Assembly (NCBI GenBank): GCA_949825065.1
Contig: OX463849.1
Coordinates: forward strand, 34,243,199 to 34,307,198
Length of the DNA: 64,000 bases
Source of the DNA: Odontocerum albicorne
Lineage: Eukaryota; Arthropoda; Insecta; Trichoptera; Odontoceridae
Reading direction: 5' to 3'
Shown: in pieces, positions 21,946 through 32,629 of the stretch
Layout of the letters: each line of letters starts with the position of its first letter
How positions within the stretch are numbered: the first letter of the stretch is position 1
Program-made: the position numbers and the translations under genes
The notes under the pieces: generated by a model
What the model was told of the DNA's origin: nothing
The model's input: only the letters and a program-made list of their open reading frames with translations
Databases searched by the model: none

Positions 21946-22395
21946 TGTTTTAAGTAAACGGTACAGTGTACTTTATAACAAAAATATATAAAATAACCAG
22001 TAGTGAGTTCTCAACAAATTAAGTTTGACAGATTACACAAAATTAAAATAATTATACCCAATTACAACAAAAATATTTAGAATAAAAAAGGTATCAAATC
22101 GTAAAATCACATGTTACCATCACAATACGAGGCCGTCCATAGGCGGACAGCCCGCACTCACTGCGCAAAAAAAATACAAAATAGATAAATCATTGAAAAA
22201 CAAATCATAAACAAAATACAAATTTAAAACAAAATATAAAAGACTGAATCAGGTAGGTACAACTTCAATAATCTTCAAAAAGCATGGGGGAAAAAACACA
22301 ATAATCAATTAAAAAAGCAGTTCAAAAAATGTAAAAATTGTTATTTAAAAGTATTCCGTGTTCTTACACCTATATAGTTTCATTTCTAATCCCTA
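21940..22395 (-). repeat. Rep-G copy (possible LINE 3' end)
   Basis: The reverse complement matches 31440-31710 closely: 'ttttttttgcgcagtg', 'taacatgtgatttta' then 'cgattt', 'ttgttgtaattg', 'ctcactactgg' and the end 'gtacactgtaccgtttactt'. It abuts the 107-bp array. Confidence 0.7.
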
Positions 22396-22424
22396 TTTTT
22401 TTTTTAAATATTTATCTTTATTTT

Positions 22425-22570
22425 TACACATGACAAGAAATATGCATAATTTGTGAAAAAACAACAGTTAATTTAATTTTGACACACAACTTTAATGGAT
22501 ATGGGTGTGTTGCCTTGCATTTGTCGTGTCCACAGTAAACTAGACTTTTGCCTGTATCTCATTGACGACA
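22425..22570 (+). repeat. Rep-H copy 1
   Basis: Matches 36600-36745 in the same orientation: 'gcataatttgtgaaaaaaca', 'gccttgcatttgtcgtg' and 'cacagtaaactaga'. Confidence 0.6.
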
Positions 22571-22769
22571 TGTTTTACTTTTATTTTAATATTTGTTAGT
22601 TTTCTTAAATATTTCTTCATACACTAGGTTAAAGACACTGCCATGGATACTAATAATTATTATGAAATAAATTGTTTTAAAGTAATCAATTCGCCCTATG
22701 TATGTTATGTGCATAGAAATGTTGAATAAATAAAAAAAAAAATTTTGTGCAAATTATTTTTCGTAGAAG

Positions 22770-22890
22770 TCGGTTTTCGAAGCTCAGAATTTTTTGTTGG
22801 TCATTGAGTATTAGGAGTCACGCTGAAGACCCATATTCGAAGCCCAGATTGTGCAAAGAAAGTGCAATACAAGATTAAATGTACGAGTAT
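22770..22890 (+). repeat. Degraded SINE-A-like fragment
   Basis: 'agaagtcggttttcgaagct', a B-box-like 'attcgaagcccagattg' and 'aagtgcaatacaag' recall the SINE-A ends, with most of the body missing. Confidence 0.35.
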
Positions 22891-22899
22891 TTTGTGATG

Positions 22900-23335
22900 T
22901 AAGTCGAAGTAACTTAAAAAAATACAAAATATCGTTATGCCTCCCCTTATACATTTATATATTTTTATTAAACGGAAGAGTATGTTCGACCACCTGTTAT
23001 TATTTTAAATAATATTTAAGATAAAAAAAAACCTATCATCGTGGGGTGAAAGTTTTTGAGTCGGCTTAAAAATGTCACCCCCGATTTAAATCTGATAACA
23101 GATTTCAATTATGGTTTGAAATAATGCAACCCCAAACTGTTGTCATAATAGTACTCACTAATACCATTCACTAAATAAGGGTTATTTATCTTCTTCTATT
23201 TTTTCAGTATTGTACTTTGGGGGCTGCTTACGTATTTATTCATCGCATTTCATACTTTACCACGAATTGTCTCGGAATTGTTAACATGTAAAAGTATTTA
23301 TTAGTGTGCAAAAAAAATATGGTTCATTCTACTAT
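22900..23335. other. No gene recognised
   Basis: AT-rich, no supported feature. Confidence 0.35.
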
Positions 23336-23339
23336 ATTA

Positions 23340-23640
23340 TACAAGAGACGACCCCACACCACTTAATGGAGAAGTACCAGAAACAGGACTATACATTTAA
23401 ATCTAGGAGGAACTGCGTGGCCACCACCGTAGGTCTGACTGTCCCGCCAGAAATGGAGCGCGTGGCGGCCTGGAGAGCTGAACTGACCACTATAATGTCC
23501 GACGATTGGCGTATGTCTGTGAAGTACGAGTATATCTCTTCATGAGAAAACCTCGACTACCACACGTGGAACAGAACAAAGATTGGTCGGACCCGGGACA
23601 ACTTAGTCAAATGGGGGATCTCGAGTAGACTTGTTTATGA
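23340..23640 (+). pseudogene. Non-LTR retrotransposon RT tail fragment
   Basis: GC-richer block. The frame has 'VPPEMERVAAWRAELTT' and, after a stop, 'HTWNRTKIGRTRDNLVKWGI'. The latter fits the 'W-x-x-L-N-R-x-R-T-G-x-G-R-x-x-x-x-x-x-K-W-G' stretch that lies before a CxCG-type motif in many arthropod LINE RT tails. Only this piece is left. Assignment by pattern, not by alignment. Confidence 0.5.
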
Positions 23641-23827
23641 TTATTGGTATTCAACCTGAATTTATTAAGTGGGTATTATAAACTATTTTTTTATGAATTG
23701 AAAAAACAACGATTTCAGCGAATTTACTACTCAACAGCGTTACACTAGTCCACTATTATGTGATTTTCAATAACCATATTATTAAATTTAATAAAAAATG
23801 TATTGTTATGTATTACATATTCGTTGC

Positions 23828-24015
23828 ATAAAGTACAACCTGGTAGGTTTATTTTCATTTGGAAATTTCTTCCAGCCACCAGAAAGATGTTCAAGAGATC
23901 TTAAGTAAAAACGAAATTAGAATAATTTAAAAAAAAATCTGAGCTCCATCGGGTTTCAAATCAGCAACTCCTGAGTCAGAAGGCGGATTATCTAGCTGGT
24001 AACGGAAGTCGTTTG
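23828..24015 (-). mobile_element. SINE-A copy
   Basis: Minus orientation: 'acaacctggtaggtttattt', 'ccagaaagatgttcaagaga', 'ctccatcgggtttcaaatca' and 'ctagctggtaacggaagtcg'. Confidence 0.75.
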
Positions 24016-24454
24016 AAGTAAAATATATATATATTTGATTAAATTTATATTGAAATTGATCGTGATGATGTTGAGCTTTCACAATTTACCCTGTTGACAC
24101 CATGACAAATTTCAGATATTTTTCACAAAAGAATTGTATTGTAGCATTGTGAAGGGTGGATGATACAATATCCCCCATGAATATGGTAAGAGGGTTCTGT
24201 ATGGTAATTTAATAGAGATGATAAGATGTCGTTTATTAAAAATATTGTGTTCGATTATATCAAAACTGTAAGCTGATAAAAGGTGGCGTTGTCAATGGTT
24301 TTATTATAACAAAGCTTGCAATTTATAGTCAAATAAATTGTATTCTCTAGAGAATTTTCGAGATAAAATAAGTTGATTTGATTATTTTTTCCAGAGATAT
24401 AAATATTCAAAAGTAAGCTAATCATCGCATTATTACGCTTTCGTTGTAAACATT
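24016..24454. other. No gene recognised
   Basis: AT-rich, no supported feature. Confidence 0.35.
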
Positions 24455-24505
24455 TCAACCTTGCAAGTTTATTGGCATATGGCAATCTTTTACAACCATC
24501 TAGTC
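24455..24505 (-). repeat. SINE-A tail fragment
   Basis: 'caaccttgcaagtttattgg' then 'catatggcaatcttttacaa' match the tail in minus orientation; no head. Confidence 0.6.
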
Positions 24506-24634
24506 TTATATTTTAAAAGTGTCTTACCACATATTAAAATAAGGCAAAGCAATTAAATACGAGTAATTTCTTACATTAAATTACAAATAATTTTGTTTTC
24601 GGTTTTTGATCCATTGACATTCATGAACAAGCTA

Positions 24635-25543
24635 CCTTGATCAAAAAGTTTTAGGACTTTATTAGTAAAATCGAAAATACAAGTTTATTAATCAAAATCG
24701 ATATGGCCCCCTTCAAAGTACTTCCTCATCGACTGCAACGCACTTACGCTAGCGCTTGATCCAATATTTGAAACACCGCTGGTACTCAATTTTCGGTATG
24801 TCCATCAGAGCCGTCTTCTTTAATTTTTTTTCATGACATCCTCTCGGGTGCTGTAACGCGTTCCTCGAAGTGGTTTTTTAAGTCGGTTGAACAGGAAAAA
24901 GTCGCAGGGAGCCAGATCAGGTGAATTCGAAGGCTGCTGGATAATATTCGTGTTGTTTTTGGTCAAAAACTCATGGAAATCATGTCTTTCGAGATTTCAA
25001 CGCAGTCCTTTTTTTGCATGAAATTGAGATCTTTCGGCACCAGTTTTGCAGCGACACGTCTGAGGCCCAAATCACTAACCAAAATGCCTTGAACGAATCC
25101 ATAAGCGATGTTAAAGTCCTCTGCTAGCTCTCTGATGGTCAATTTGCGGTTTTCGGCCAACATTTCTTTGATTTTATCGATGTTTTCATCAGTTTTCAAC
25201 TGCCACTGCGTTCGTCATCCTCGACCGACTCACGACCACTTCACTAAAACACTTCTCCAACATTTCCAAGGTCTGCGGACCGTTAAATCCGTTTTTCACA
25301 CAAAATTTAATGCAAACTCATTGATGCACAGTTGATGCCATTTTCAAACTTGTAAAAAATCGAAAACACGCACAAAGGTAGATGTACTCAGTACAGCGTA
25401 ACTTTTACAAATGTCAAGCTATGACGCTGAAATTTAGAGGAAAGTGTCAATGATAGATGTGGTAACCAAACAAAAAAAAAAATTTCCAATCGGGTGACTG
25501 ACAGCGCCACACGGTGGCCGGTCCTAAAACTTTTTGATCAAGG
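24635..25543 (-). mobile_element. Mariner element 1, internally deleted (909 bp)
   Basis: Perfect terminal inverted repeats of 23 bp ('CCTTGATCAAAAAGTTTTAG' plus GAC) flanked by TA on both sides. On the minus strand the N-terminal DNA-binding part is open: 'MKTDENIDKIKEMLAENRKL', then 'TIRELAEDFNIAYGFVQGIL'. It then jumps with a frameshift from 'EISKDMIS' to 'FLTKNNTNIIQQ' and 'SPDLAPCDFFLF'. The segment holding the first two catalytic aspartates is missing, roughly 350 bp compared with the usual mariner length near 1.25 kb. The last catalytic D (in APCD) is present. Not autonomous. Confidence 0.92.
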
Positions 25544-25545
25544 TA

Positions 25546-25968
25546 GTACTTAATCGTACGTACCATTACGCCATTTCCCTTTTGGGATAAAGCGAGACAA
25601 TTTAAATAAGCAGTTATGCCACTTAGTGTCAGATGTATGGGTGGTGGGTACAGCTTTAAGAAGCACTTGAAGATAACCCTTTTTGAGAGGTCTTATCAAA
25701 ATTTATGATGTTATATGAACACTTCAAACGTACATTTACACTACACCTAAATCCGAATTAATAACTATCACATAACGGAAGATCTACAAAGGTTCTTTTT
25801 TTGTTCGTCTTATCTTGGAAAGTTTTCAGCGGTTTTCTTACCAAATGTATTTATTTCTCTAAACAAATAGAAGGAAGGGAGTACCTACATTATCTTATGG
25901 CTCCAGTCACTATCTTCTTTTCATTTCACCCAATTTATATAAATTTATTTTCTAATATTTTTAATTTG
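25546..25968. other. No gene recognised
   Basis: 'ccattacgccatttcccttt' at 25562 resembles the complement of an RT-alpha tail, but nothing more of it is seen. Confidence 0.3.
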
Positions 25969-25969
25969 T

Positions 25970-26045
25970 TAATAATAATGGGTTAGAGCCCTGAGTAAGC
26001 ATACCCTTGAGGAGAGTTTGCTCTCTAAACGGCGCTGTATAAATT
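25970..26045 (+). repeat. Rep-C fragment
   Basis: 'cccttgaggagagtttgctc' then 'tctaaacggcgctgt' is identical in essence to 47879-47915. Confidence 0.75.
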
Positions 26046-26089
26046 AACATTTCATCATTATTATTACGATCAAGTCTACTTTGATAAAA

Positions 26090-26250
26090 GTGTCATCCTA
26101 TTTTGATAAATTTTGTAAATAAATATAGTTAAATAAAATGTGTAAATAAATATAATAAATATATTTAAATAAAATGTGTAAATAAATATAGTTAAATAAA
26201 ATGTGTAAATAAATATAATAAATATAGTTAAATAAAATGTGTAAATAAAC
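26090..26250. repeat. AT-rich tandem repeat
   Basis: 'taaataaaatgtgtaaataa' plus 'atataataaatata' is repeated about four times with unequal lengths. Confidence 0.8.
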
Positions 26251-26449
26251 AAAGCGTTACCTATCCACTTAAGTCTGTTTTTGTACGACCGTTAAAAATG
26301 ACCTTACTATTATTTTTTGCAATCCAGTTCCGGTCATCCTGGTACTTTTCCACTAGATTTACTCTGTTACCTGTATTGTTCCCTCTTTTACTGGTCCATA
26401 AAGCTATAAAACCATAGAAACTAAACCGTTTTAAACTTGAAAAGCTTTT

Positions 26450-27620
26450 GTTGTTGAAAAGGCTTCACCGATTTTTTTGGTACAAAAACTCGCCAACTTG
26501 ATGTTTGGGTCTCTTGGAGGCATATAGTAACACTTGTTGGCACAGGGATAACCTGTTCTCAGCACTTGCTAGACATAAGGGCAGGTAGCTTTATCTTCAT
26601 TTGCACTAAACAGGGTGATACCAAATACCATCATAATATTTTTCTTATATTAGGTTTGTGTCCAAAAACTCCTCAGCTAAATGTTCGAGTCTCGTGGAGG
26701 CATAACGTAATACTTTGCACAGGGATAACATAAACTCAGCACTTGCTAGACATAAGAACAAGCTGTATTTTCATTTGCATCTAATAGGGTGATACCAAAT
26801 ACTGTCATAATGCCATCTTTGTAATAAATTTTTGTACAAAATCTTGCCAACTCGCTAATTAGTGGAGCTTAAAGGGCATATACTCGTATGTATACAAGCA
26901 CTGTCCGCCACTAGGTTAATATGATTTCAACACTTGCTAGATATAAGGGCAGATAGTTTTATTTTCATTTTCACCAAACAGGGTAGTATCAAATACTTCC
27001 TTAATCCTTTTCGTGTTATAGATTTTTTACACAATCTTGCCAACTCGCAGTTTACCAGGTCTTAAATGGTATATATTAGTACTAGTCACCACTAGGATAA
27101 GCGGATATCGGCACTTAAATAGTATATATTAGTACTATTCACCACTAGGATAAGCTGATATCGGCACTTGATAGATATAGGATAAAAAAAACATTTTGAT
27201 AATGTTCCTGTAGTACCCTTTTTTACAAATCTGATCAACTTCCAGTTGAATGCGTCTTAAAAAGGGCAAATATTACAGAAGCACTTGTCTTACACTGGGA
27301 TAACATGATCTAAGACATATGTTAAGACAAAGAAAACATTTTTCCCAATATCCTCCAAACAAGGTGATACAAAATATTATCATAATAGTGTCCTTGTGAT
27401 AGATTTTTGTTCAAAATCTTACTAACTCGCTGGTTAGAGAGCCTTTAAGGGTATATAACATACTATACTCATATAAGCACTTGTCACCACTGGGATAACA
27501 TGATCTCAACACTTGCTAGACATACGTGAAAGATAATATTTTTTTAATATTCACCAAATAGGTTTATACAAAATATTATCATAATAGCTTTTTTGTAATA
27601 TATTTTTGTACATAATCAGT
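26450..27620. repeat. Old satellite array, about 6 diverged units of 174-198 bp
   Basis: A conserved order recurs: 'acaaaatcttgccaactcgc', a gap, 'agcacttgtcaccactggga' then 'taacatgatctcaacacttg', 'ctagacataagggcag', 'ccaaacagggtgatacc' and 'aaatactatcataat'. Starts of the 'aaaatcttgccaact' anchor are near 26482, 26664, 26838, 27030, 27227 and 27411. Units differ by many substitutions and indels; the fourth has an inner duplication of about 55 bp ('agtatatattagtacta'). Confidence 0.85.
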
Positions 27621-27699
27621 GTACCAGGTTCGATATCTGTTTCCCAGACTGGTTTAACAAAAAGGCCTTCTTAGTGTGAATGTATTGTTGTTCTGAATC

Positions 27700-28040
27700 T
27701 AAGTACCTATTTTTTTAGATACAGCCACAAACAATGTACCATTTTGAGCCAACATAATAAATAAAACAAACATGACCGATAACTCCTGAACAATTACACC
27801 TTGCAAATGACCCACCAACATAACATACGAGTATAATATGCTATACTTTATGTTTGATCTACCTGCAGTTGATAATACTTTGATAACTAAGCAGAACACA
27901 TCAATCAGTATAGACGTAACCGTATTCACGAATCGAGCAAATATTATTGTCATTGACAAAACCGATATAATCCTTGAGGTTACAAATACATGTCATCCTC
28001 TATCTATTCTACTTTGTCTGAATACACGAAAAATAGAAAC
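27700..28040 (+). pseudogene. Non-LTR retrotransposon RT tail fragment
   Basis: A frame ending 'ISIDVTVFTNRANIIVIDKT' then 'DIILEVTNTCHPLSI' fits the 'D-x-x-x-x-x-N-R-P-D-I-x-V-x-D-K-x-x-x-x-x-x-I-D-x-x-x-P' stretch common after RT domains in arthropod LINEs. Upstream stops show decay. Pattern-based call. Confidence 0.45.
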
Positions 28041-28186
28041 AGGTTTATAGTTTGTTTATGAATAATGTAACAACAAGTCTACTCGACCATTGATAGTAAA
28101 AAAGGACAATTTATATATCGCCGTTATGAGAGCAAACTATCATCTATGTCGGTTTAATTCGTGATTCGATTCCACTATTATTGACA

Positions 28187-28240
28187 GGTTAGGTTAGGTT
28201 AGGTTATTAGGTTTGGTTAGGTTAGGTTAATTGGCTGGTT
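28187..28240 (+). repeat. Short interstitial TTAGG-like run
   Basis: 'ggttaggttaggttaggtta', then 'ttaggtttggttaggttagg'. The repeat is the insect telomere unit TTAGG in part, but it includes GGTTA/GTTTGG variants and is only about 50 bp. Confidence 0.6.
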
Positions 28241-28244
28241 AAAA

Positions 28245-29030
28245 ATATTACAAAATAAATATTTACATAAGTTGTGTGTACGGATATATAGGTAGTACAT
28301 AGCTACGGTCATTAGATAGTTTCCCGCATCTACATATATTTAGAAAAACTTTTTTGGTAAAACAACCGCAGAAAACTTACCGAGGGAAGACAAACTACAA
28401 AGAAACATTTGAAGATCTCCCGATATATGATAGTAACACATTCGACTTTAGGTGTAGTGTAGTGTATGTGTGTAGTGTTCATAAACAATCTTAAATGTCG
28501 ATAAGTTCAATTTACAAAGGGGTTTTTTTTATCAGACAGAAATATAAAAAAAAATCAAAAGATAAATGTTTAAAACTTAAAATATATAATCATTCTGTCT
28601 TATCAAGTGTTTGGTTGCGTCAATAAAGCTTATCAAAGAGCTTAATTCTATCAATATCTTATTTCCCCATTTTTCCAAAGAGATAAGGAAGTTATACCTT
28701 ATGTTATTGGCGTCGCTCTTAATAGCGCAATCCGTAAATTCAACAAATAAAATAATCTTAATTCACGAGGGCATAAATAATTTATAGGAACATTAAACAA
28801 AAGTTAAAAAATATATGTAACAAAGTGTTAATCGTACCAACATTTAACTCCCAATTTTAAAAAAAATATATTCACATGAAAATAATTTCTGAAAGTAAAA
28901 CCAGTCCAGAAGTCAAACTTGTAAATTCCTTTATATTTTTTTCATTTCCTTTTACTTTATTATACCAAGTGCAACATGGTGGATGTCTTGCCTGATGGTA
29001 ATCTATTGCAATCAAGGAGATATAAGATTA
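28245..29030. other. No gene recognised
   Basis: AT-rich; no supported feature. Confidence 0.35.
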
Positions 29031-29034
29031 TTAA

Positions 29035-29155
29035 TTTATTCAACCTTTCAACATATTTATTGAAGGACGTGGCTGGGAGATATTCTCTTCGGTACCATTA
29101 ATCGTGCCTTCGGATTATTGGAACGAATCGAATAGGCACGGAACTCACAGTTCGT
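29035..29155. repeat. Rep-D copy 1
   Basis: 'cgtggctgggagatattctc', 'taccattaatcgtgccttcg' then 'gattattggaacgaatcg' match 53540-53645 and 58555-58625. Confidence 0.55.
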
Positions 29156-29204
29156 CATCATTCGAATACGTCTAGCGAGGGCGAACTCTTTTGCTAAACT
29201 AGTA

Positions 29205-29295
29205 CCTTTTTTTATTTTTTTATGTACCATTGGGAACCGAACTCCAGGGTGAAAGTCAATTGTTTTACCAACTAGGATACGGAAGTCATTACACA
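29205..29295 (-). repeat. SINE-A head fragment
   Basis: 'accattgggaaccgaactcc' (B-box complement) and 'ttgttttaccaactaggata' (A-box complement) followed by 'cggaagtc'. Tail missing. Confidence 0.6.
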
Positions 29296-29980
29296 ATAGA
29301 TAGTAAACACAAACTGCAAAAAAATTATGAACAATTTTATATAAAATAAAATTAATGTTTGACAATATTTTTAACACCCTGTAATTTGAATCCTCTCGTT
29401 TTTATTTTTCAGCACAGAGAAACCAACTCAAGCCACATGTTTGAAGAAAAGTGAACTTTATTTGTGCAGTAAATAGTTATCAAACTTCTTTGCAAAACAC
29501 GCTTCCCCGGTAAATGGACAAAAAATGGTCCTTTATCCAACATCTCTCCACTGAACAGGTGCGATCCCAGCTCCGAGAAGTTGGGACCAGTTTCCAAGAA
29601 TCGGTCCAGACCAAGACCAGCCCATTAACCACGGTGATGACGCATAATGTTTTGGTTCAGGGTGTACTTTTACCTCTAAATATAATGGAATATGGGTATA
29701 AAAATTATCCAATTATCAATTCATTGTGCCTGACCAATAAGTTTTTTTTTTCTTTTTTTTTACGATTTAAGTACCCTTTTGAGTTTAAAGAATCGCATTA
29801 GAAATTTTCTTGTTACAACCTTTATATATTGGATTGCTTGGAAAGTGATTTCGTTTGGTCTAATTCAAAAGCCATAATTGAATATTTAAATGTAACTTTC
29901 CTGTGGTTTTCAATATTTTCAGAGTTTCATCTCTCGTGTCGTTAAACGCGGGTTATTCTTAATCAAAGTTCAGATTTGAT
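29296..29980. other. No gene recognised; slightly GC-richer patch
   Basis: 29410-29640 is richer in GC and has short open frames on both strands ('MDKKWSFIQHLSTEQVRSQL' on plus) without a recognised domain. Confidence 0.3.
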
Positions 29981-29984
29981 TGAC

Positions 29985-30125
29985 ATTTAGTGGTCTTTCT
30001 GATCGGACACCATTTTCGATAGTTGTATCACTATTACGAATTTTTTAAAGGATATTTAACACACTCGATCGCGTACTACCATACAATAAGCATAATATCT
30101 TTTTTTGTTTGTGTCGCATTTTTTT
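29985..30125 (+). repeat. Rep-F copy 1
   Basis: 'cactattacgaattttttaa' and 'atttaacacactcgatc', followed by a T-run, parallel 46985-47110 ('caccattacgattttttaaa', 'catttgacacatactatc'). Confidence 0.4.
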
Positions 30126-30236
30126 TCTTTTATGGCATTAAAAAAAGCATCAAGCACCGAAAATACAACAAATTTGTTGCATTCTCAGAATAACGGTGAA
30201 GCAATTAGGGAAATGGACCATATTATCTCGCAAGAG

Positions 30237-30392
<156 letters not shown>

Positions 30393-30394
30393 TC

Positions 30395-31000
30395 TAAAAA
30401 CAACGAATGTACCATAATTTAAAAACAAATAGTAAGTTGTTGTGTGTATATGTCTGGTGCTAAAATCTTTCTTGCCGAGGTGTGGAACTTTGTGCCACGT
30501 TACAGCGACTTGATTTATTTGTTAAACTGCTTAAGTAACACACCTTTCCAATCGGTGGGCCGCGAAAGATTCACTCATCAGGCGCGAGTTGTTGCATGTA
30601 CGAGCGTAAGGAAGCGTAAGGAATGCATTCTACTGAGTATCACTTTGCTAATAACTGTATAGGGATTAAATCGTTATAATGATAATCTCATTTAACATTA
30701 TTATTAAAATTATTTTTGGATAATAATAAGCCAAATTAAAATGATAATTGAAAAATTCGGTTCAAATTAAATAATGTATTTGCTTAACTAAAATAAACAG
30801 ATAATAGGTTTTAATATATACCACTCTATTAATTTTTACGGTACATACTTTTTTCTATGGATTTTTTTGTAATATATTATATAATTTTATTATGAAAACC
30901 TTTATTACAAAAAAAAAACGTTAGGTTATTTTTTTCAGATTAAATATACAAAATATATCTGTATTAGATTGTATTAAGAAGCTTTAAACTTAGGACAAAG
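30395..31000. other. No gene recognised
   Basis: GC-richer patch at 30470-30640 with a 72-codon frame ('[20 protein letters not shown]' start); no domain recognised. Confidence 0.3.
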
Positions 31001-31004
31001 TGGT

Positions 31005-31225
31005 TGGAATTAATGACGAAATAATGACTAAGCGAGAATAAAATGAAGTGCAGCTTGTGGGTGGAAGATATAGACCGAAGAAAATGTATACGAGTCAAGT
31101 AGACCAGATTTTGAAAAAAGTAAGGTGAGAAGGATGTATGTAAGCGGATGAGGTAAAAGTTGTGTGCTTGAATATACATATTAGGAGATTCGTTCTCTCT
31201 GCCTACCCTGCAAAGAACACGGCGT
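31005..31225 (+). pseudogene. RT-beta LINE fragment
   Basis: 'aatgactaagcgagaataaa', 'caagtagaccagattttgaa' and the ending 'ctctctgcctaccctgcaaa' follow the RT-beta C-terminal order ('MTKRVYK', 'QVDQILK'). Confidence 0.6.
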
Positions 31226-31385
31226 AAATATATGTACTTCAGTATTCTTCAGTTTGACATGAAACTTTTGAAATTTGAATGTAACCTTGAAATGGGAACC
31301 CGCCTGTCTTTTGAAGAACTTTTTTAAACTGCCTTTTAATTGATTATTGTATTTTTAATTTACAATTTTTTTCCTCGTGCTGAAA
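31226..31385. other. No gene recognised
   Basis: Short AT-rich spacer. Confidence 0.3.
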
Positions 31386-31389
31386 AGGA

Positions 31390-31710
31390 TTTGTGAAATT
31401 ACATTTATCTGATTCCGTCTTTTATTCTTGGTTTTCAATTAACTCGTATATCTTGTTTTTTCAATGATTTGTCTTTTGTGTTTTTTTTGCGCAGTGCGGA
31501 CTGTGCGCCTGTGAATAACATGTGATTTTGTACGATTTACTACATATTTTTTCTGATTGTTTTGTTGTAATTGTGTGATTATTTTTTATATATTCTGTCA
31601 ATATTAAAGCGTTGTGCGCTCACTACTGGCTCTTTTATTTTTTTTAATTTTTGTTTCATGGTACATTGTATCGTTTACTTATATAAATAAATAAATTATT
31701 GTTTATAGTT
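31390..31710 (+). repeat. Rep-G copy (reference copy)
   Basis: 'ttttttttgcgcagtgcgga', 'aacatgtgattttgtacgat', 'gcgctcactactggctcttt', 'catggtacattgtatcgttt' then 'acttatataaataaataaat'. The A/T-rich TAAA end suggests the 3' end of a retroelement. Confidence 0.65.
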
Positions 31711-31726
31711 AAGCCGTAGGTTTCAA

Positions 31727-31918
31727 GACATTGTAATTTGTTTAATAAAACAATGTTTTTTTAATGATGATCGAGTGCAATAATTGTGCGACTGGATTAC
31801 AAGAAAGTCTCGTTTGTGTTGTGATTTGTGTTTGATCAGGAAAATATCTTAAAACTGATAGGATCATACCATTATCTTAAGTAGAAAAAAGTGTTTTTTT
31901 TAATAGATTACAATTTAA
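31727..31918. mobile_element. Foldback element J, half copy
   Basis: Left end 'acattgtaatttgtttaata' and right end 'aatagattacaattta' are inverted. The right arm keeps 'cttaaaactgataggatcat' of the J core; the left arm core is lost. The upstream flank 'tgtttatagttaag' is shared with the copy at 50238. Confidence 0.55.
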
Positions 31919-31919
31919 A

Positions 31920-32298
31920 TAATGCGCTGTGACGCGAAAAAGACTGAGAAGCACTGGCATAAAACATTATGGGACGTCTGGTGCGACCAACCGTGACTAC
32001 GGTTGTCTTCTATTTGCTTTATTTTCCATCTTTGCAGTCTATTTTTTGTCCTAAACCTGTCCCTTTTTTTTAACAATAACAGATAGGGACAATCGGCTGA
32101 TTTATTGCCTAAAATTGCACGTGTGCACGTCTTATTGTCCATGATATTTGAAAAATAATATAATCTAAAGACCCTATTTGAAGACCGTGGATGTAAAAGT
32201 GCTGTGGGTATATTTTGGGATGTATAAAGATAAACGTAATAAATGCATAAATATGTTGAAAACTAAATTGATAATATTTTTACCTGAGAAACCCCTTT
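31920..32298. other. No gene recognised
   Basis: AT-rich to moderate; no supported feature. Confidence 0.3.
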
Positions 32299-32299
32299 T

Positions 32300-32490
32300 T
32301 CTCCTGAAGAGGAGATTGCTGCGTGGCGATAATCCCACAAGGTTGTTGTGTATACAATGAAAGTGTAACGCATACTTCGCTCGGGCGTTGCTATAGTTGT
32401 CAGTTGTTAATTGTTTAGTAATAGCGGGGTTAAGTCCCGAGTTAGAGCGCCCTTAAGGAAGTTTGATCTCTAAACGGTGCTGTAGAAAAA
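32300..32490 (+). repeat. SINE-A tail joined to Rep-C
   Basis: Tail part: 'gaggagattgctgcgtggcg' then 'ataatcccacaaggttgt' and 'acaatgaaagtgtaacg'. It runs straight into Rep-C: 'ttgctatagttgtcag', 'agagcgcccttaaggaag' then 'tttgatctctaaacggtgct'. The same order is found at 47700-47935. Confidence 0.7.
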
Positions 32491-32628
32491 TTGTTCTTAA
32501 AATTAAATTTTAACCTTTTAACAATACTGTTTTTTTGTGCAATATATTATTTATATAGTATCTTTGTTATTATTTATAAAGTATTACTTATTTAGAATAC
32601 TCGAGTCTGACAGTAGCAAAATCTGCTG
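32491..32628. other. No gene recognised
   Basis: Short AT-rich spacer. Confidence 0.3.
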
Positions 32629-32629
32629 A

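Noticed and set aside
24963..25199. Independent HTH regulator
   Set aside because: The helix-turn-helix is the DNA-binding part of the mariner 1 transposase.
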